A DNA stretch of 64,000 bases from Lactonifactor sp. BIOML-A5 (GTDB lineage Bacteria; Bacillota; Clostridia; Lachnospirales; Lachnospiraceae): contig NZ_WKYV01000005.1 of NCBI RefSeq assembly GCF_009677585.1, positions 1 to 64,000 on the forward strand. Direction: 5' to 3'. Every line of letters starts with the position of its first letter. Position 1 is the stretch's first letter. The notes under the pieces are model-generated. The model was not told the DNA's origin, ran no database searches, and was given only the letters and a program-made list of their open reading frames with translations. A program made the position numbers and the translations under genes. Positions 7,519 through 16,012 of the stretch are shown piece after piece.

Positions 7519-9018
7519 ATGCAGGGTTTTACCGTTATTGATTTGATTATTCTTGTTGTATACCTGGCTGCCGTATTATTCGCAGGCCTGCATTTCTCTA
7601 AGAAAGAAATGAAAGGGAAAGAATTTTTCCACGGGGATGGAACCATCCCCTGGTGGGTAACCAGTGTATCAATTTTTGCTACATTGCTGAGTCCGATTTC
7701 TTTCCTGTCACTGGCAGGAAACTCCTATGCAGGGTCCTGGATTCTCTGGTTTGCACAGCTGGGTATGCTTGTGGCTATTCCCATAACTATAAAGTTTTTC
7801 TTACCTATATACAGTAAACTGAACATTGATACTGCCTACCACTATCTGGAGCTTCGTTTCGGGAGCAAGAGCCTGCGTATTCTTGGGGCTGTCATGTTTA
7901 TCGTATACCAGATTGGACGTATGTCCATCATCATGTACCTTCCTTCCATGGTACTTGCAAACCTTACAGGAATCAATGTAAATATCCTGATCATTGTGAT
8001 GGGTGTGATTGCTATTATTTACTCATACACAGGCGGCCTGAAGTCCGTGCTTTGGACCGATTTTATTCAGGGGAGCGTACTTCTGGTTGGTGTAACCTTC
8101 GCCCTGGTCTTCCTGGTATGCAAAATCAACGGAGGGTTTGGAGCAATCTTTGATGCCTTCGGTCAGGGGAAGTTCCTTACGCCGGATGAGCCAATCTTCT
8201 CTCCAAGTATTATGAAAAACAGTGTATTTCTGCTCATCGTGGGCGCTGGCTTTAACACATGTTCCTCCTATATCTCAAGTCAGGATATTGTACAGCGTTT
8301 TACAACAACCACTGATACCAAACAGCTGAATAAGATGATGCTTACCAACGGTGCTCTTTCCATCTTTATCGCCACTGTATTCTACTTAATCGGAACTGGC
8401 TTATACGTATTTTACGGACAGAATCCGGCGCTGGCGCAGACTGCACAGCAAGATCAGATTTTTGCATCTTTTATCGCATACCAGCTTCCTGTGGGAATCA
8501 CAGGACTTCTTCTCGCCGCTATCTATGCCGCATCCCAGTCCACTCTTTCCACAGGGCTGAATTCGGTTGCCACCAGCTGGACCATGGATATTCAGGAACG
8601 ATTATCCAAAAAGGAAATGAGCTTTGAAAAGCAGACGAAGATTGCACAGTATGTATCACTGGGCGTTGGTATTGTAGCTATTCTGGTTTCCATGGTACTG
8701 GCGAATGGTGAGATAAAGTCCGCGTATGAATGGTTTAACGGATTTATGGGTCTTGTACTTGGTGTACTGGGCGGAACCTTTGTGCTGGGTGTATTTACCA
8801 AGGTTGCCAATACTACAGGAGCATTTGTTGCCTTCGGAGTGTCTGCGGTAGTTATGGTTGTTATTAAGTATACCATGCCCGGAGTTTCTATCTGGTCATA
8901 CTCCATTATCTCCATTGCTCTTTCTCTGATTATCGGAGTGCCGGTAAGCTATATTTCCAGAAAAATCAAGGGGGATACTTCCGTACCCGTTGCTAATTCC
9001 ACCGTCTTTAAAAATTAG
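7519..9018 (+). CDS. Sodium:solute symporter, likely sialic acid transporter
   Basis: Integral membrane Na+-coupled symporter of the SSS family, about 499 residues with around 13 hydrophobic segments. Visible: the N-terminal DLIILVVYLAAVLFAGLHFS helix, the KEFFHGDGTIPWW loop, and SIFATLLSPISFLSLAGNSY typical of SSS helix 1. It lies between nanA (20 bases) and the YhcH gene (9 bases) in the nan operon, so N-acetylneuraminate is the most probable substrate, as for SiaT/NanT-type SSS proteins. The substrate is inferred from context only. Confidence 0.88.
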   Translation: MQGFTVIDLIILVVYLAAVLFAGLHFSKKEMKGKEFFHGDGTIPWWVTSVSIFATLLSPISFLSLAGNSYAGSWILWFAQLGMLVAIPITIKFFLPIYSKLNIDTAYHYLELRFGSKSLRILGAVMFIVYQIGRMSIIMYLPSMVLANLTGINVNILIIVMGVIAIIYSYTGGLKSVLWTDFIQGSVLLVGVTFALVFLVCKINGGFGAIFDAFGQGKFLTPDEPIFSPSIMKNSVFLLIVGAGFNTCSSYISSQDIVQRFTTTTDTKQLNKMMLTNGALSIFIATVFYLIGTGLYVFYGQNPALAQTAQQDQIFASFIAYQLPVGITGLLLAAIYAASQSTLSTGLNSVATSWTMDIQERLSKKEMSFEKQTKIAQYVSLGVGIVAILVSMVLANGEIKSAYEWFNGFMGLVLGVLGGTFVLGVFTKVANTTGAFVAFGVSAVVMVVIKYTMPGVSIWSYSIISIALSLIIGVPVSYISRKIKGDTSVPVANSTVFKN

Positions 9019-9027
9019 GAGGCAGTT

Positions 9028-9480
9028 ATGATATTTGGAAATGTGAAAGATTTGGAAGATTATAGTTTTCTTCCGGAAGAGATTAAGCGCTGCTTTGCCT
9101 ACGCGAAGGAGCATGACCTCACAGGTTATGAAAAGGGGAGCCATACAATCGACGGCGATGACCTGTTTGTAAATATTGTGGAGTATGAGACAACAGCCAG
9201 GGAAAACCGTTTCTGGGAAGCCCACAGAAAGTACCTGGATCTGCACTTTATGCTGAGAGGGGAGGAGCAGATTGACCTGAACTTCATTGATAATATGGAG
9301 CAGAAAGAATTTGTAGAAAAAGATGATTTTCTTCCCCTGGAGGGTCCTGAAAATGCACAAACGGTTCTGACGGACGGAGACTTTCTTATCTGTTATCCCA
9401 GGGACGGGCACAGAACGGCAATTGCGGTGGGGGAACCTGCTGTGATTAAAAAAGCTATCTTCAAAATTAAAATAAAATAA
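9028..9480 (+). CDS. YhcH/YjgK/YiaL family protein
   Basis: Cupin-fold protein of about 150 residues (DUF386), often encoded in sialic acid operons. Visible: the Glu/His-bearing EYETTARENRFWEAHRKYLD and LHFMLRGEE motifs and PRDGHRTAIAVG near the end, which would form the metal site. E. coli members are linked to sialic acid anomer interconversion, so a mutarotase-like role is plausible here. Starts 9 bases after the transporter with GGAGG before the ATG. Confidence 0.88.
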   Translation: MIFGNVKDLEDYSFLPEEIKRCFAYAKEHDLTGYEKGSHTIDGDDLFVNIVEYETTARENRFWEAHRKYLDLHFMLRGEEQIDLNFIDNMEQKEFVEKDDFLPLEGPENAQTVLTDGDFLICYPRDGHRTAIAVGEPAVIKKAIFKIKIK

Positions 9481-9598
9481 GACCATCCGTCTTCCCCATA
9501 GACGGCAGGTACACGCTGATGTGCCTGAATCAGGGAGTACCGCTGACGGCATGTTTGCGGCACTCCCTATTGCCATATTATCAGAAACGGAGGATGTC
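9481..9598 (+). other. Intergenic segment with three consecutive hairpins
   Basis: Three hairpins follow one another in the gap between the YhcH gene and nanK: CCGTC/GACGG (487-505 of the 9-kb block), CAGG-CAC/GTGCCTG (9506-9527, with a 2-base bulge) and GGGAGT-CCGC/GCGG-ACTCCC (9533-9567). None has a U-tract, so these look like mRNA processing or stability elements rather than full terminators. Confidence 0.5.
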
Positions 9599-10483
9599 AT
9601 GAAGCAATATATATGTATTGATATAGGAGGAACATCAATCAAATACGGGCTGATCAGCCCGGACGGAGAATTTTTAGATACCGGGGAGAGGCCTACGGAA
9701 GCCCATATGGGCGGGCCTGCAGTCCTTGGAAAGGCAGTGGAGATTGCCCAGAACTATCTGTCCAAGGGCAACGCCGCCGGGATCTGTGTTTCTACTGCCG
9801 GAATGGTGGACTGTGAAAAGGGGGAGATTATCCATGCCGCTCCCCTGATACCCGGATATACCGGCACACAGATCAAAAAAACCATGGAGGAGACGTTTTA
9901 TATTCCCTGTGAGGTAGAGAATGATGTAAACTGCGCGGGCCTGGCAGAGACCTTCGCTGGTGCCGCAAGAGGAACCAGCAGCAGCCTGTGTCTGACCATC
10001 GGGACCGGAATCGGCGGGGCCATTATCCTGAACGGTCAGGTGCTCCACGGGATTTCTAACAGCGCATGTGAAGTGGGATATATGAGTATGGATGGGAGCA
10101 CATTTCAGGATCTGGGAGCCAGCAGCATACTGGTAAAAAAAGTGGCGTCGAAAAAGGGGCTGTCCAGGGGAGAAGTGAACGGCAAAATGGTATTTGATAT
10201 GGCAAAGCAGGGAGATCCGGACTGTGTACAGGCTATTGATGAGATGGCGGAGGTGCTGGGTAAGGGAATTGCAAACATCTGCTATGTGATCAATCCGGAG
10301 ATGGTAGTTCTGGGCGGAGGAATTATGGCCCAAAAGGAGTATTTATATGATAGAATAAAAGCAGCCCTTCACCGGTATCTGATTCCCGCAGTGGCATCTA
10401 AAACAAAGCTTGCCTTTGCCGAGAACCAGAATCAGGCCGGAATGCTGGGGGCGTTCTATCATTTTTGTGCAAAACACAAGTAA
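9599..10483 (+). CDS. nanK: ROK family kinase, likely N-acetylmannosamine kinase
   Basis: Sugar kinase of the ROK family, about 294 residues. Visible: the N-terminal ATP-phosphate loop IDIGGTSIKYGLI, the catalytic base region EVENDVNCAGLAE, and GTGIGGAIILNG. The typical ROK zinc motif CxCGxxGCxE is absent. Position in the nan operon points to phosphorylation of N-acetylmannosamine to feed nanE. The ATG at 9599 with CGGAGG in front is preferred over the frame opening at 9521. Confidence 0.88.
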   Translation: MKQYICIDIGGTSIKYGLISPDGEFLDTGERPTEAHMGGPAVLGKAVEIAQNYLSKGNAAGICVSTAGMVDCEKGEIIHAAPLIPGYTGTQIKKTMEETFYIPCEVENDVNCAGLAETFAGAARGTSSSLCLTIGTGIGGAIILNGQVLHGISNSACEVGYMSMDGSTFQDLGASSILVKKVASKKGLSRGEVNGKMVFDMAKQGDPDCVQAIDEMAEVLGKGIANICYVINPEMVVLGGGIMAQKEYLYDRIKAALHRYLIPAVASKTKLAFAENQNQAGMLGAFYHFCAKHK

Positions 10484-10493
10484 GGAGCCATCT

Positions 10494-11315
10494 ATGGATC
10501 AATATGAGAAAACCATCATCCCGCTTATTGAGTCTATGTATAACAGCTTTACACCTATAGAAAAAACCATAGCTGATTTTTTTATTCATAACACCCAGGC
10601 TATTGATTTTTCTTCCAAAAATATCTCAAGACAGCTTTATGTCTCGGAAGCATCCCTTTCCCGCTTCGCGAAAAAGTGCGGATTCAAAGGATACCGGGAG
10701 TTCCTGTTCCGGTACCAGCAGGGATTCGGGGAGAATCAGCCTGTGATTACCGATGATTCTGCCAAGCAGGTTCTGAACACTTATCAGGAACTTCTGACAA
10801 AAAGCTATGCTCTTCTTGACGAACAGCAGCTGGATCGGATCGTCCATATCCTTTCCACAAAGAAGAGGGTCTATGTATATGGGAGGGGAAGCTCCGGTCT
10901 CGTAGCCCAGGAGATGAAGCTGAGGTTTATGCGTATCGGGGTGAATATGGAGTCTATCACTGACAGCCATATTATGAAGATGAACTCTGTCCTTCTAGAC
11001 GAGGACTGTGCGGTAATCGCCATCAGTATCAGCGGCAGAACCCAGGAAGTTATGACCTCCCTCCGTGCAGCCAAGACAAGAGGGGCTACCACCATTTTGA
11101 TGACCTCCAGACGGGAGAAAGAGTTTCAGGAATTCTGTGATGAGATTCTTCTCTTTGCAGTGAAAGAGCATCTGGAAAACGGGAAGGCCATATCGCCTCA
11201 GTTCCCTATTCTGATTATGGTAGATATTTTTTATTCCAGATTTATGGAGCTGGATACGTTTCATAAAGAAGCACTGCATGACTATACGATGGATATTTTG
11301 TACGGAGGACGGTGA
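10494..11315 (+). CDS. RpiR/MurR family transcriptional regulator
   Basis: Sugar-phosphate-responsive regulator of about 273 residues. N-terminal RpiR helix-turn-helix (residues ~1-77: TPIEKTIADFFI, then YVSEASLSRFAKKCGFKGYREF) followed by an SIS sugar-phosphate domain (VYVYGRGSSGLVAQE and AISISGRTQEVM). Last gene of the nan operon, 10 bases after nanK. Predicted to bind the TGAAA-N4-TTTCA boxes in the nan promoter and to sense a phosphorylated amino sugar. AAGGAG precedes the ATG at 10494; the longer frame from 10410 overlaps nanK and is rejected. Confidence 0.93.
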   Translation: MDQYEKTIIPLIESMYNSFTPIEKTIADFFIHNTQAIDFSSKNISRQLYVSEASLSRFAKKCGFKGYREFLFRYQQGFGENQPVITDDSAKQVLNTYQELLTKSYALLDEQQLDRIVHILSTKKRVYVYGRGSSGLVAQEMKLRFMRIGVNMESITDSHIMKMNSVLLDEDCAVIAISISGRTQEVMTSLRAAKTRGATTILMTSRREKEFQEFCDEILLFAVKEHLENGKAISPQFPILIMVDIFYSRFMELDTFHKEALHDYTMDILYGGR

Positions 11316-11353
11316 GAGGAAGTACTTGCCGTACCGGAAATGAGGGTATGTAT

Positions 11354-12247
11354 ATGGAATATATTCCTGCGAAAACAATTGTAACGAAGAATAAAAGCAC
11401 TGCCTGGTTTGGGAACGACTATACCATGAATATTTATAAAGGGTGCTGCCACGGGTGCATCTACTGCGACAGCCGGTCAGACTGTTATCGGGTAGAGGAC
11501 TTTGACCGGGTGCGGGCGAAGGAAGACGCGCTTCGGATTGTCCGGGATGATCTCAGGAGAAAGACAAAAAAGGGGGTGGTGGGGACCGGTTCTATGAGCG
11601 ATCCCTATAATCCTTTTGAGGAGAAGCTCTGTCTTACCCGGCATGCTCTGGAACTGATTGACGCTTTCGGATTCGGAATTACAATTGCGACCAAAAGTGC
11701 GCTTCTTCTGCGGGATACGGATGTCCTGAAGCAGATTCAGGAGCATTCGCCGGTGCTGTGCAAGGTGACGATTACAACGGCGGACGATGCACTGTGCAGG
11801 AAGATAGAGCCGGGTGTTTCTCTTTCTTCTCAGAGATTTGAAATGCTGGCAAAGCTGAGAGCGTGCGGGATTCCAGCCGGTATCCTGCTAATGCCCGTGC
11901 TCCCGTTTTTGGAGGACAGTGTGGAAAATGTGCTGGAGATTGTGGAGCGGGCTCACGAGGCGGGGGCTTGTTTTATCTATCCCGCGTTCGGTATGACCTT
12001 GCGGGATAACCAGAGGGAATGGTATTATAAGAAGATAGAAGAGCTTTTTCCCGGAGAAGGACTGGCAGAGCGGTATATTAAAAGATATGGGAACCGCTAC
12101 GAGTGCAGAAGTCCTCATGCGGCAAAGCTCTGGAAGCATTTTCAAAGCCGGTGTGAAGGGTATGGAATTCTTTATGAGATGAAGGATATTATACATTTTT
12201 ACAAACGGAGTTATGAAGTGACGCAGCTGAGCTTATTTGATTTTTAG
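11354..12247 (+). CDS. SPL-family radical SAM protein
   Basis: Radical SAM enzyme of about 297 residues related to spore photoproduct lyase and the Rv2578c-like group. Visible: the cluster motif CCHGCIYC (CxxxCxxC) near residues 31-38, and the GTGSMSDPYNPFEE motif of this subgroup. Substrate unknown; the lyase role on spore DNA is not established for this subgroup, and the protein is shorter than classical SplB. Begins 38 bases after the RpiR stop. GAGGG lies about 6 bases before the ATG at 11354, which is preferred over ATG 11348. Confidence 0.85.
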   Translation: MEYIPAKTIVTKNKSTAWFGNDYTMNIYKGCCHGCIYCDSRSDCYRVEDFDRVRAKEDALRIVRDDLRRKTKKGVVGTGSMSDPYNPFEEKLCLTRHALELIDAFGFGITIATKSALLLRDTDVLKQIQEHSPVLCKVTITTADDALCRKIEPGVSLSSQRFEMLAKLRACGIPAGILLMPVLPFLEDSVENVLEIVERAHEAGACFIYPAFGMTLRDNQREWYYKKIEELFPGEGLAERYIKRYGNRYECRSPHAAKLWKHFQSRCEGYGILYEMKDIIHFYKRSYEVTQLSLFDF

Positions 12248-12263
12248 ATGCCAGGAGGATGCA

Positions 12264-13073
12264 ATGGAGACGAGAATAGAATTAGAGAATCTGTATAATA
12301 CCAGAGATCTGGGAGGATACCATACACTGGAGGGAAAGAAGATCCGCCCGAAAAGGCTGCTTCGCAGCGGAACGCTGGAGAGGGCAACGGACCGGGATAT
12401 CCGGACGCTGACGGATGAGTACCAGATGAAGACGGTAGTTGACTTCAGAACAAGGGCGGAGATGGACCAGAAGCCGGATCCTCCTATTGAAGGGGTCACT
12501 TTTATACATAACCCGATCCTCACAGAGGCCCAGATGGGAATCACCAGGGAAGAGGAGAATAATGCAAAGAGTTTTATGAATATGCTGATGGAGTATACCC
12601 GGAAAATACAGGATAACCCAATGGCGTTCGGGGAGGATATCTATCCCCAGCTGGTTACCAATGAGGAATCCGTATACCATTACCGGAGGTTTTTTGAGAT
12701 ATTGCTGGAGCAGGAGGAGGGTGCGGTGCTCTGGCACTGTACGGCAGGAAAAGATCGGGTGGGAACAGGCACTGCCCTCCTTTTGAGCGCTTTGAATGTG
12801 GACAGGGAAACCATTTTGCAGGACTATATGCTGACCAATACCTACATAGAGCCTGAGACCCAGAGGATGCAGGAAATGGTTTCCAGGTTCACCACAGATC
12901 CGGTAGTGTTTCGCACGCTCCGGGTACTGAACGGAGTGGAGAGGGGATATCTGGAATCTGTATTTCAGACGATAGACCGGGTGTACGGCTCGCTGAAGGA
13001 ATTTCTGGAGAACCAGATGGGCCTGAACAGGGAGCGGCGCATGGAGTTATGCCACAGGTATCTCACAGAATAA
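12264..13073 (+). CDS. Tyrosine-protein phosphatase, DSP/Y-phosphatase type
   Basis: About 269 residues. Visible: the N-terminal NLYNTRDLGGYHT found in bacterial tyrosine phosphatases of the IphP/LipA type, and the P-loop HCTAGKDRVGTGTAL with catalytic Cys ~159 and Arg ~165. Such proteins hydrolyse phosphotyrosine and in some cases phosphoinositides. The ATG at 12264 has AGGAGG in front and lies 16 bases after the radical SAM stop, so the two are co-transcribed. The substrate is not indicated by context. Confidence 0.88.
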   Translation: METRIELENLYNTRDLGGYHTLEGKKIRPKRLLRSGTLERATDRDIRTLTDEYQMKTVVDFRTRAEMDQKPDPPIEGVTFIHNPILTEAQMGITREEENNAKSFMNMLMEYTRKIQDNPMAFGEDIYPQLVTNEESVYHYRRFFEILLEQEEGAVLWHCTAGKDRVGTGTALLLSALNVDRETILQDYMLTNTYIEPETQRMQEMVSRFTTDPVVFRTLRVLNGVERGYLESVFQTIDRVYGSLKEFLENQMGLNRERRMELCHRYLTE

Positions 13074-13103
13074 AAAGTTTACGCATTTTTTATGAGGTTT
13101 CCA

Positions 13104-13132
13104 TTGACAATCCCAGCCGGTTCTTTTATAGT
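13104..13132 (+). promoter_or_regulatory. Sigma-A promoter of the Mn2+ riboswitch leader
   Basis: TTGACA (13104-13109) and TATAGT (13127-13132) are separated by 17 bases, immediately upstream of the riboswitch. Confidence 0.8.
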
Positions 13133-13137
13133 AGAGT

Positions 13138-13280
13138 TTAGTAAAAGGGAGTAGCTGATGCCTGAAAACCGGGCGTGTGCGGTGTCGTCAATCTCGATGG
13201 AAGCAGATTCCGTCCGTATCGTAATGAAACAGCGAGACTTTTATTGCATGACTGATTTGTGCAATAAGAGTCTCTTTTTT
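13138..13280 (+). ncRNA. yybP-ykoY (Mn2+) riboswitch
   Basis: The leader has the two conserved blocks of this class: AAAAGGGAGTAGC (13143-13155) and the GTCGTCAATCTCGATGG block (13184-13200), then an expression platform. The platform is a strong terminator whose stem joins GAGACTTTTATTGCA to TGCAATAAGAGTCTC, followed by TTTTTT. Known members bind Mn2+ and open expression of Mn2+ exporters. Here the next gene, 88 bases on, is a P-type cation ATPase, a frequent partner of this class. Confidence 0.88.
13234..13280 (+). terminator. Riboswitch-controlled intrinsic terminator
   Basis: Stem arms 13234-13248 and 13260-13274 with few mismatches, followed by six U. Being fused to the 3' side of the yybP-ykoY aptamer, it is the likely on/off element rather than a terminator for the upstream phosphatase gene. 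Confidence 0.85.
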
Positions 13281-13368
13281 GCGTTTACAGAAAATCAGTT
13301 GTGTAAACTCCCCCTGGGAAGGGGAAAATATACCTAACCAAAGAACAATTCATAGTGGAGGGATTGGA

Positions 13369-15978
13369 ATGAAGAAGTATTATCAAATGGCTAAGTCAGA
13401 GGTCCGCAAGGAGATAAACGGCGGGCTGAAGCCTCTCACAGACGCCCAGGTAAAGGAACACCAGGAAAAATATGGTCCCAATGAGCTTGCCGAGGGAAAG
13501 AAAAAAACAGTGCCTCAGATTTTCCTGGAACAGTTTAAAGACTTCCTTGTTATTATCCTGATAATCGCAGCTACGGTATCAGGCTTTTTGGGGGATGCAG
13601 AGAGTGCAATTGTAATTCTGGTGGTTATTACCATCAATGCAATTCTGGGAACCGTGCAGACGGTAAAGGCGGAGCAGTCCCTGAACAGTCTGAAAAAGCT
13701 GTCCGGGCCGGAGGCAAAGGTGAGGAGAAACGGGAACGTTGTAAAGATCCCCTCCTCCGAGATTACGGTGGGTGATGAGGTCCTGCTGGAGGCTGGGGAC
13801 TGTGTGCCTGCTGACGGAAGAATCCTGGAAAATGCCAGTCTGAAGATCGATGAGAGCGCGCTTACCGGGGAGAGCCTGGGGGTAGAAAAAACTCATACCA
13901 AGCTGGAAGGAGAGAGGCCCCTTGGAGATCAGACCAATATGGTATTCTCCGGAAGTTTTGTCACCTACGGCAGAGGCACCTATCTGGTAACCGGTGTAGG
14001 GATGAATACAGAAGTAGGGAAGATAGCGTCTCTGCTGAAAAGCACGTCAGAGAAAAAGACACCTCTGCAGATAAACCTGGATAAATTCGGACAAAAATTA
14101 TCCGTCCTGATCTTGGTGTTCTGCGGTATTTTATTTGGCATCAGTGTATTTCGGGGGGAATCTATAGGAAATGCATTCTTATTTGCAGTGGCACTGGCGG
14201 TTGCGGCCATACCTGAGGCTCTGAGTTCTATTGTAACCATTGTGCTGTCCTTCGGGACCCAGAAAATGGCCCGGGAACACGCTATTATCAGAAAGCTGCA
14301 GGCGGTGGAGGGACTGGGAAGTGTCTCTATTATCTGTTCCGACAAAACCGGTACACTGACCCAGAATAAAATGACCGTGGAGGATTACTACACCGATGAG
14401 ACCAGAATCTCTGCAGAGAATATTGACTGTAATGACAGTGTACAGTATCGGCTGCTGAAATACAGTATTCTGTGCAACGATTCTACTAATCTCAACGGTC
14501 AGGAGATTGGGGATCCCACGGAGACAGCCCTGATTAATATGGGAGATAAGCTTGGAGTGACTGCAGCTTCTGTGAGAGAGCAGTACCCCAGGACAGATGA
14601 AATTCCTTTTGACAGCGACAGAAAACTTATGTCAACCGCACATATGCTGGAGGACGGATACACTATGGTTACCAAAGGTGCTGTGGATGTCCTTCTGGAC
14701 AGAATGACACATATTCTGAAGGACGGCGGTATACAGACTTTTACCCCGGAAGACAGAAAAGCCATAGAAGCCCAGAACCAGGAATTCTCCAGAGGGGGAC
14801 TGAGAGTGCTGGCGTTTGCCTGCAAGCAGATTGAGGAGGGCCGCCCCCTGACGCTGGAAGATGAAAAAGACCTTACATTTATTGGGTTGATTTCTATGAT
14901 GGATCCCCCCAGGGAAGAGTCTGCCCAGGCGGTGTCTGAATGCATCCGGGCGGGAATCAAACCGATTATGATCACCGGTGACCACAAGGTTACCGCGGCA
15001 GCCATAGCAAAGCGGATCGGGATTTTGAAGGAAGAAAGTGAGGCCTGCGAGGGTGCTGCGATTGAAACTATGGATGATGAGCAGCTGAAGGACTTTGTGG
15101 AGGGCATTTCGGTATATGCAAGAGTATCCCCGGAACATAAGATACGGATTGTCCGTGCATGGCAGGAAAAGGGGAACATTGTGGCCATGACAGGGGACGG
15201 AGTGAACGATGCCCCTGCTCTGAAACAGGCGGACATTGGTGTGGCTATGGGCATTACAGGGAGCGAGGTTTCCAAGGATGCTGCCTCTATGGTATTGACG
15301 GATGATAACTTTGCCACTATTATTAAGGCAGTGGAAAATGGAAGAAATGTATACAAGAACATAAAGAACTCCATTCAATTTCTTCTTTCCGGAAATTTCG
15401 GGGCCATACTGGCGGTTCTGTATGCTTCGATTATGGCGCTTCCCGTACCCTTTGCTCCGGTGCACCTGCTGTTTATCAACCTGCTTACAGACAGTCTTCC
15501 GGCAATTGCACTGGGACTTGAGCCTCACTCCAGTGAAGTGATGGATGAAAAACCAAGACCTATGAACGAGTCAATCCTGACAAAGGACTTCTTATCTAAG
15601 ATCGGGCTGGAAGGGCTCTGTATCGGTATTATGACCATGATAGGGTTTTATATTGGCTATCAGAACGGGGACGCGCTGCTGGCCAGCACCATGGCATTCG
15701 GCACCCTGTGTATTTCCCGGCTCTTCCACGGATATAACTGTAAGTCGGATCGGCCGCTTTTGTTTACTAAAAGATTTTTTAACAATAAATATTTATTCGG
15801 GGCATTTTTTATCGGCCTGTTTCTTATGACCTGTGTATTAATGATCCCAGGGCTTCACGGGATTTTTAAGGTACAGACACTTACTCTGACACAACTGTTT
15901 ACCGTATATGGTCTGGCTTTTTTGAATCTTCCGGTGATACAGTTCTTAAAGTGGGTGCGCGGCAAGCTGGGCATCTGA
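13369..15978 (+). CDS. P-type cation ATPase (Ca2+/Mn2+ P2A-like), probable Mn2+ efflux pump
   Basis: Membrane pump of about 869 residues. Visible: the cation ATPase N-terminal domain, the actuator motif LTGES (~T166-E168), the helix-4 motif AAIPEALSSIV that binds the ion, the phosphorylation site CSDKTGTLTQ (Asp ~325), and the hinge GDGVNDAP (~609). The PEAL form is the P2A (SERCA/PMR1) type, which carries Ca2+ or Mn2+. Control by a yybP-ykoY riboswitch argues for Mn2+ export, as shown for similarly regulated pumps in lactic acid bacteria. GGAGGG precedes the ATG at 13369; the upstream frame opening overlaps the leader and is rejected. Confidence 0.93.
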   Translation: MKKYYQMAKSEVRKEINGGLKPLTDAQVKEHQEKYGPNELAEGKKKTVPQIFLEQFKDFLVIILIIAATVSGFLGDAESAIVILVVITINAILGTVQTVKAEQSLNSLKKLSGPEAKVRRNGNVVKIPSSEITVGDEVLLEAGDCVPADGRILENASLKIDESALTGESLGVEKTHTKLEGERPLGDQTNMVFSGSFVTYGRGTYLVTGVGMNTEVGKIASLLKSTSEKKTPLQINLDKFGQKLSVLILVFCGILFGISVFRGESIGNAFLFAVALAVAAIPEALSSIVTIVLSFGTQKMAREHAIIRKLQAVEGLGSVSIICSDKTGTLTQNKMTVEDYYTDETRISAENIDCNDSVQYRLLKYSILCNDSTNLNGQEIGDPTETALINMGDKLGVTAASVREQYPRTDEIPFDSDRKLMSTAHMLEDGYTMVTKGAVDVLLDRMTHILKDGGIQTFTPEDRKAIEAQNQEFSRGGLRVLAFACKQIEEGRPLTLEDEKDLTFIGLISMMDPPREESAQAVSECIRAGIKPIMITGDHKVTAAAIAKRIGILKEESEACEGAAIETMDDEQLKDFVEGISVYARVSPEHKIRIVRAWQEKGNIVAMTGDGVNDAPALKQADIGVAMGITGSEVSKDAASMVLTDDNFATIIKAVENGRNVYKNIKNSIQFLLSGNFGAILAVLYASIMALPVPFAPVHLLFINLLTDSLPAIALGLEPHSSEVMDEKPRPMNESILTKDFLSKIGLEGLCIGIMTMIGFYIGYQNGDALLASTMAFGTLCISRLFHGYNCKSDRPLLFTKRFFNNKYLFGAFFIGLFLMTCVLMIPGLHGIFKVQTLTLTQLFTVYGLAFLNLPVIQFLKWVRGKLGI

Positions 15979-16012
15979 CAGCGGATAGGGGTAGAAAGTA
16001 TTAGGTGAATCT

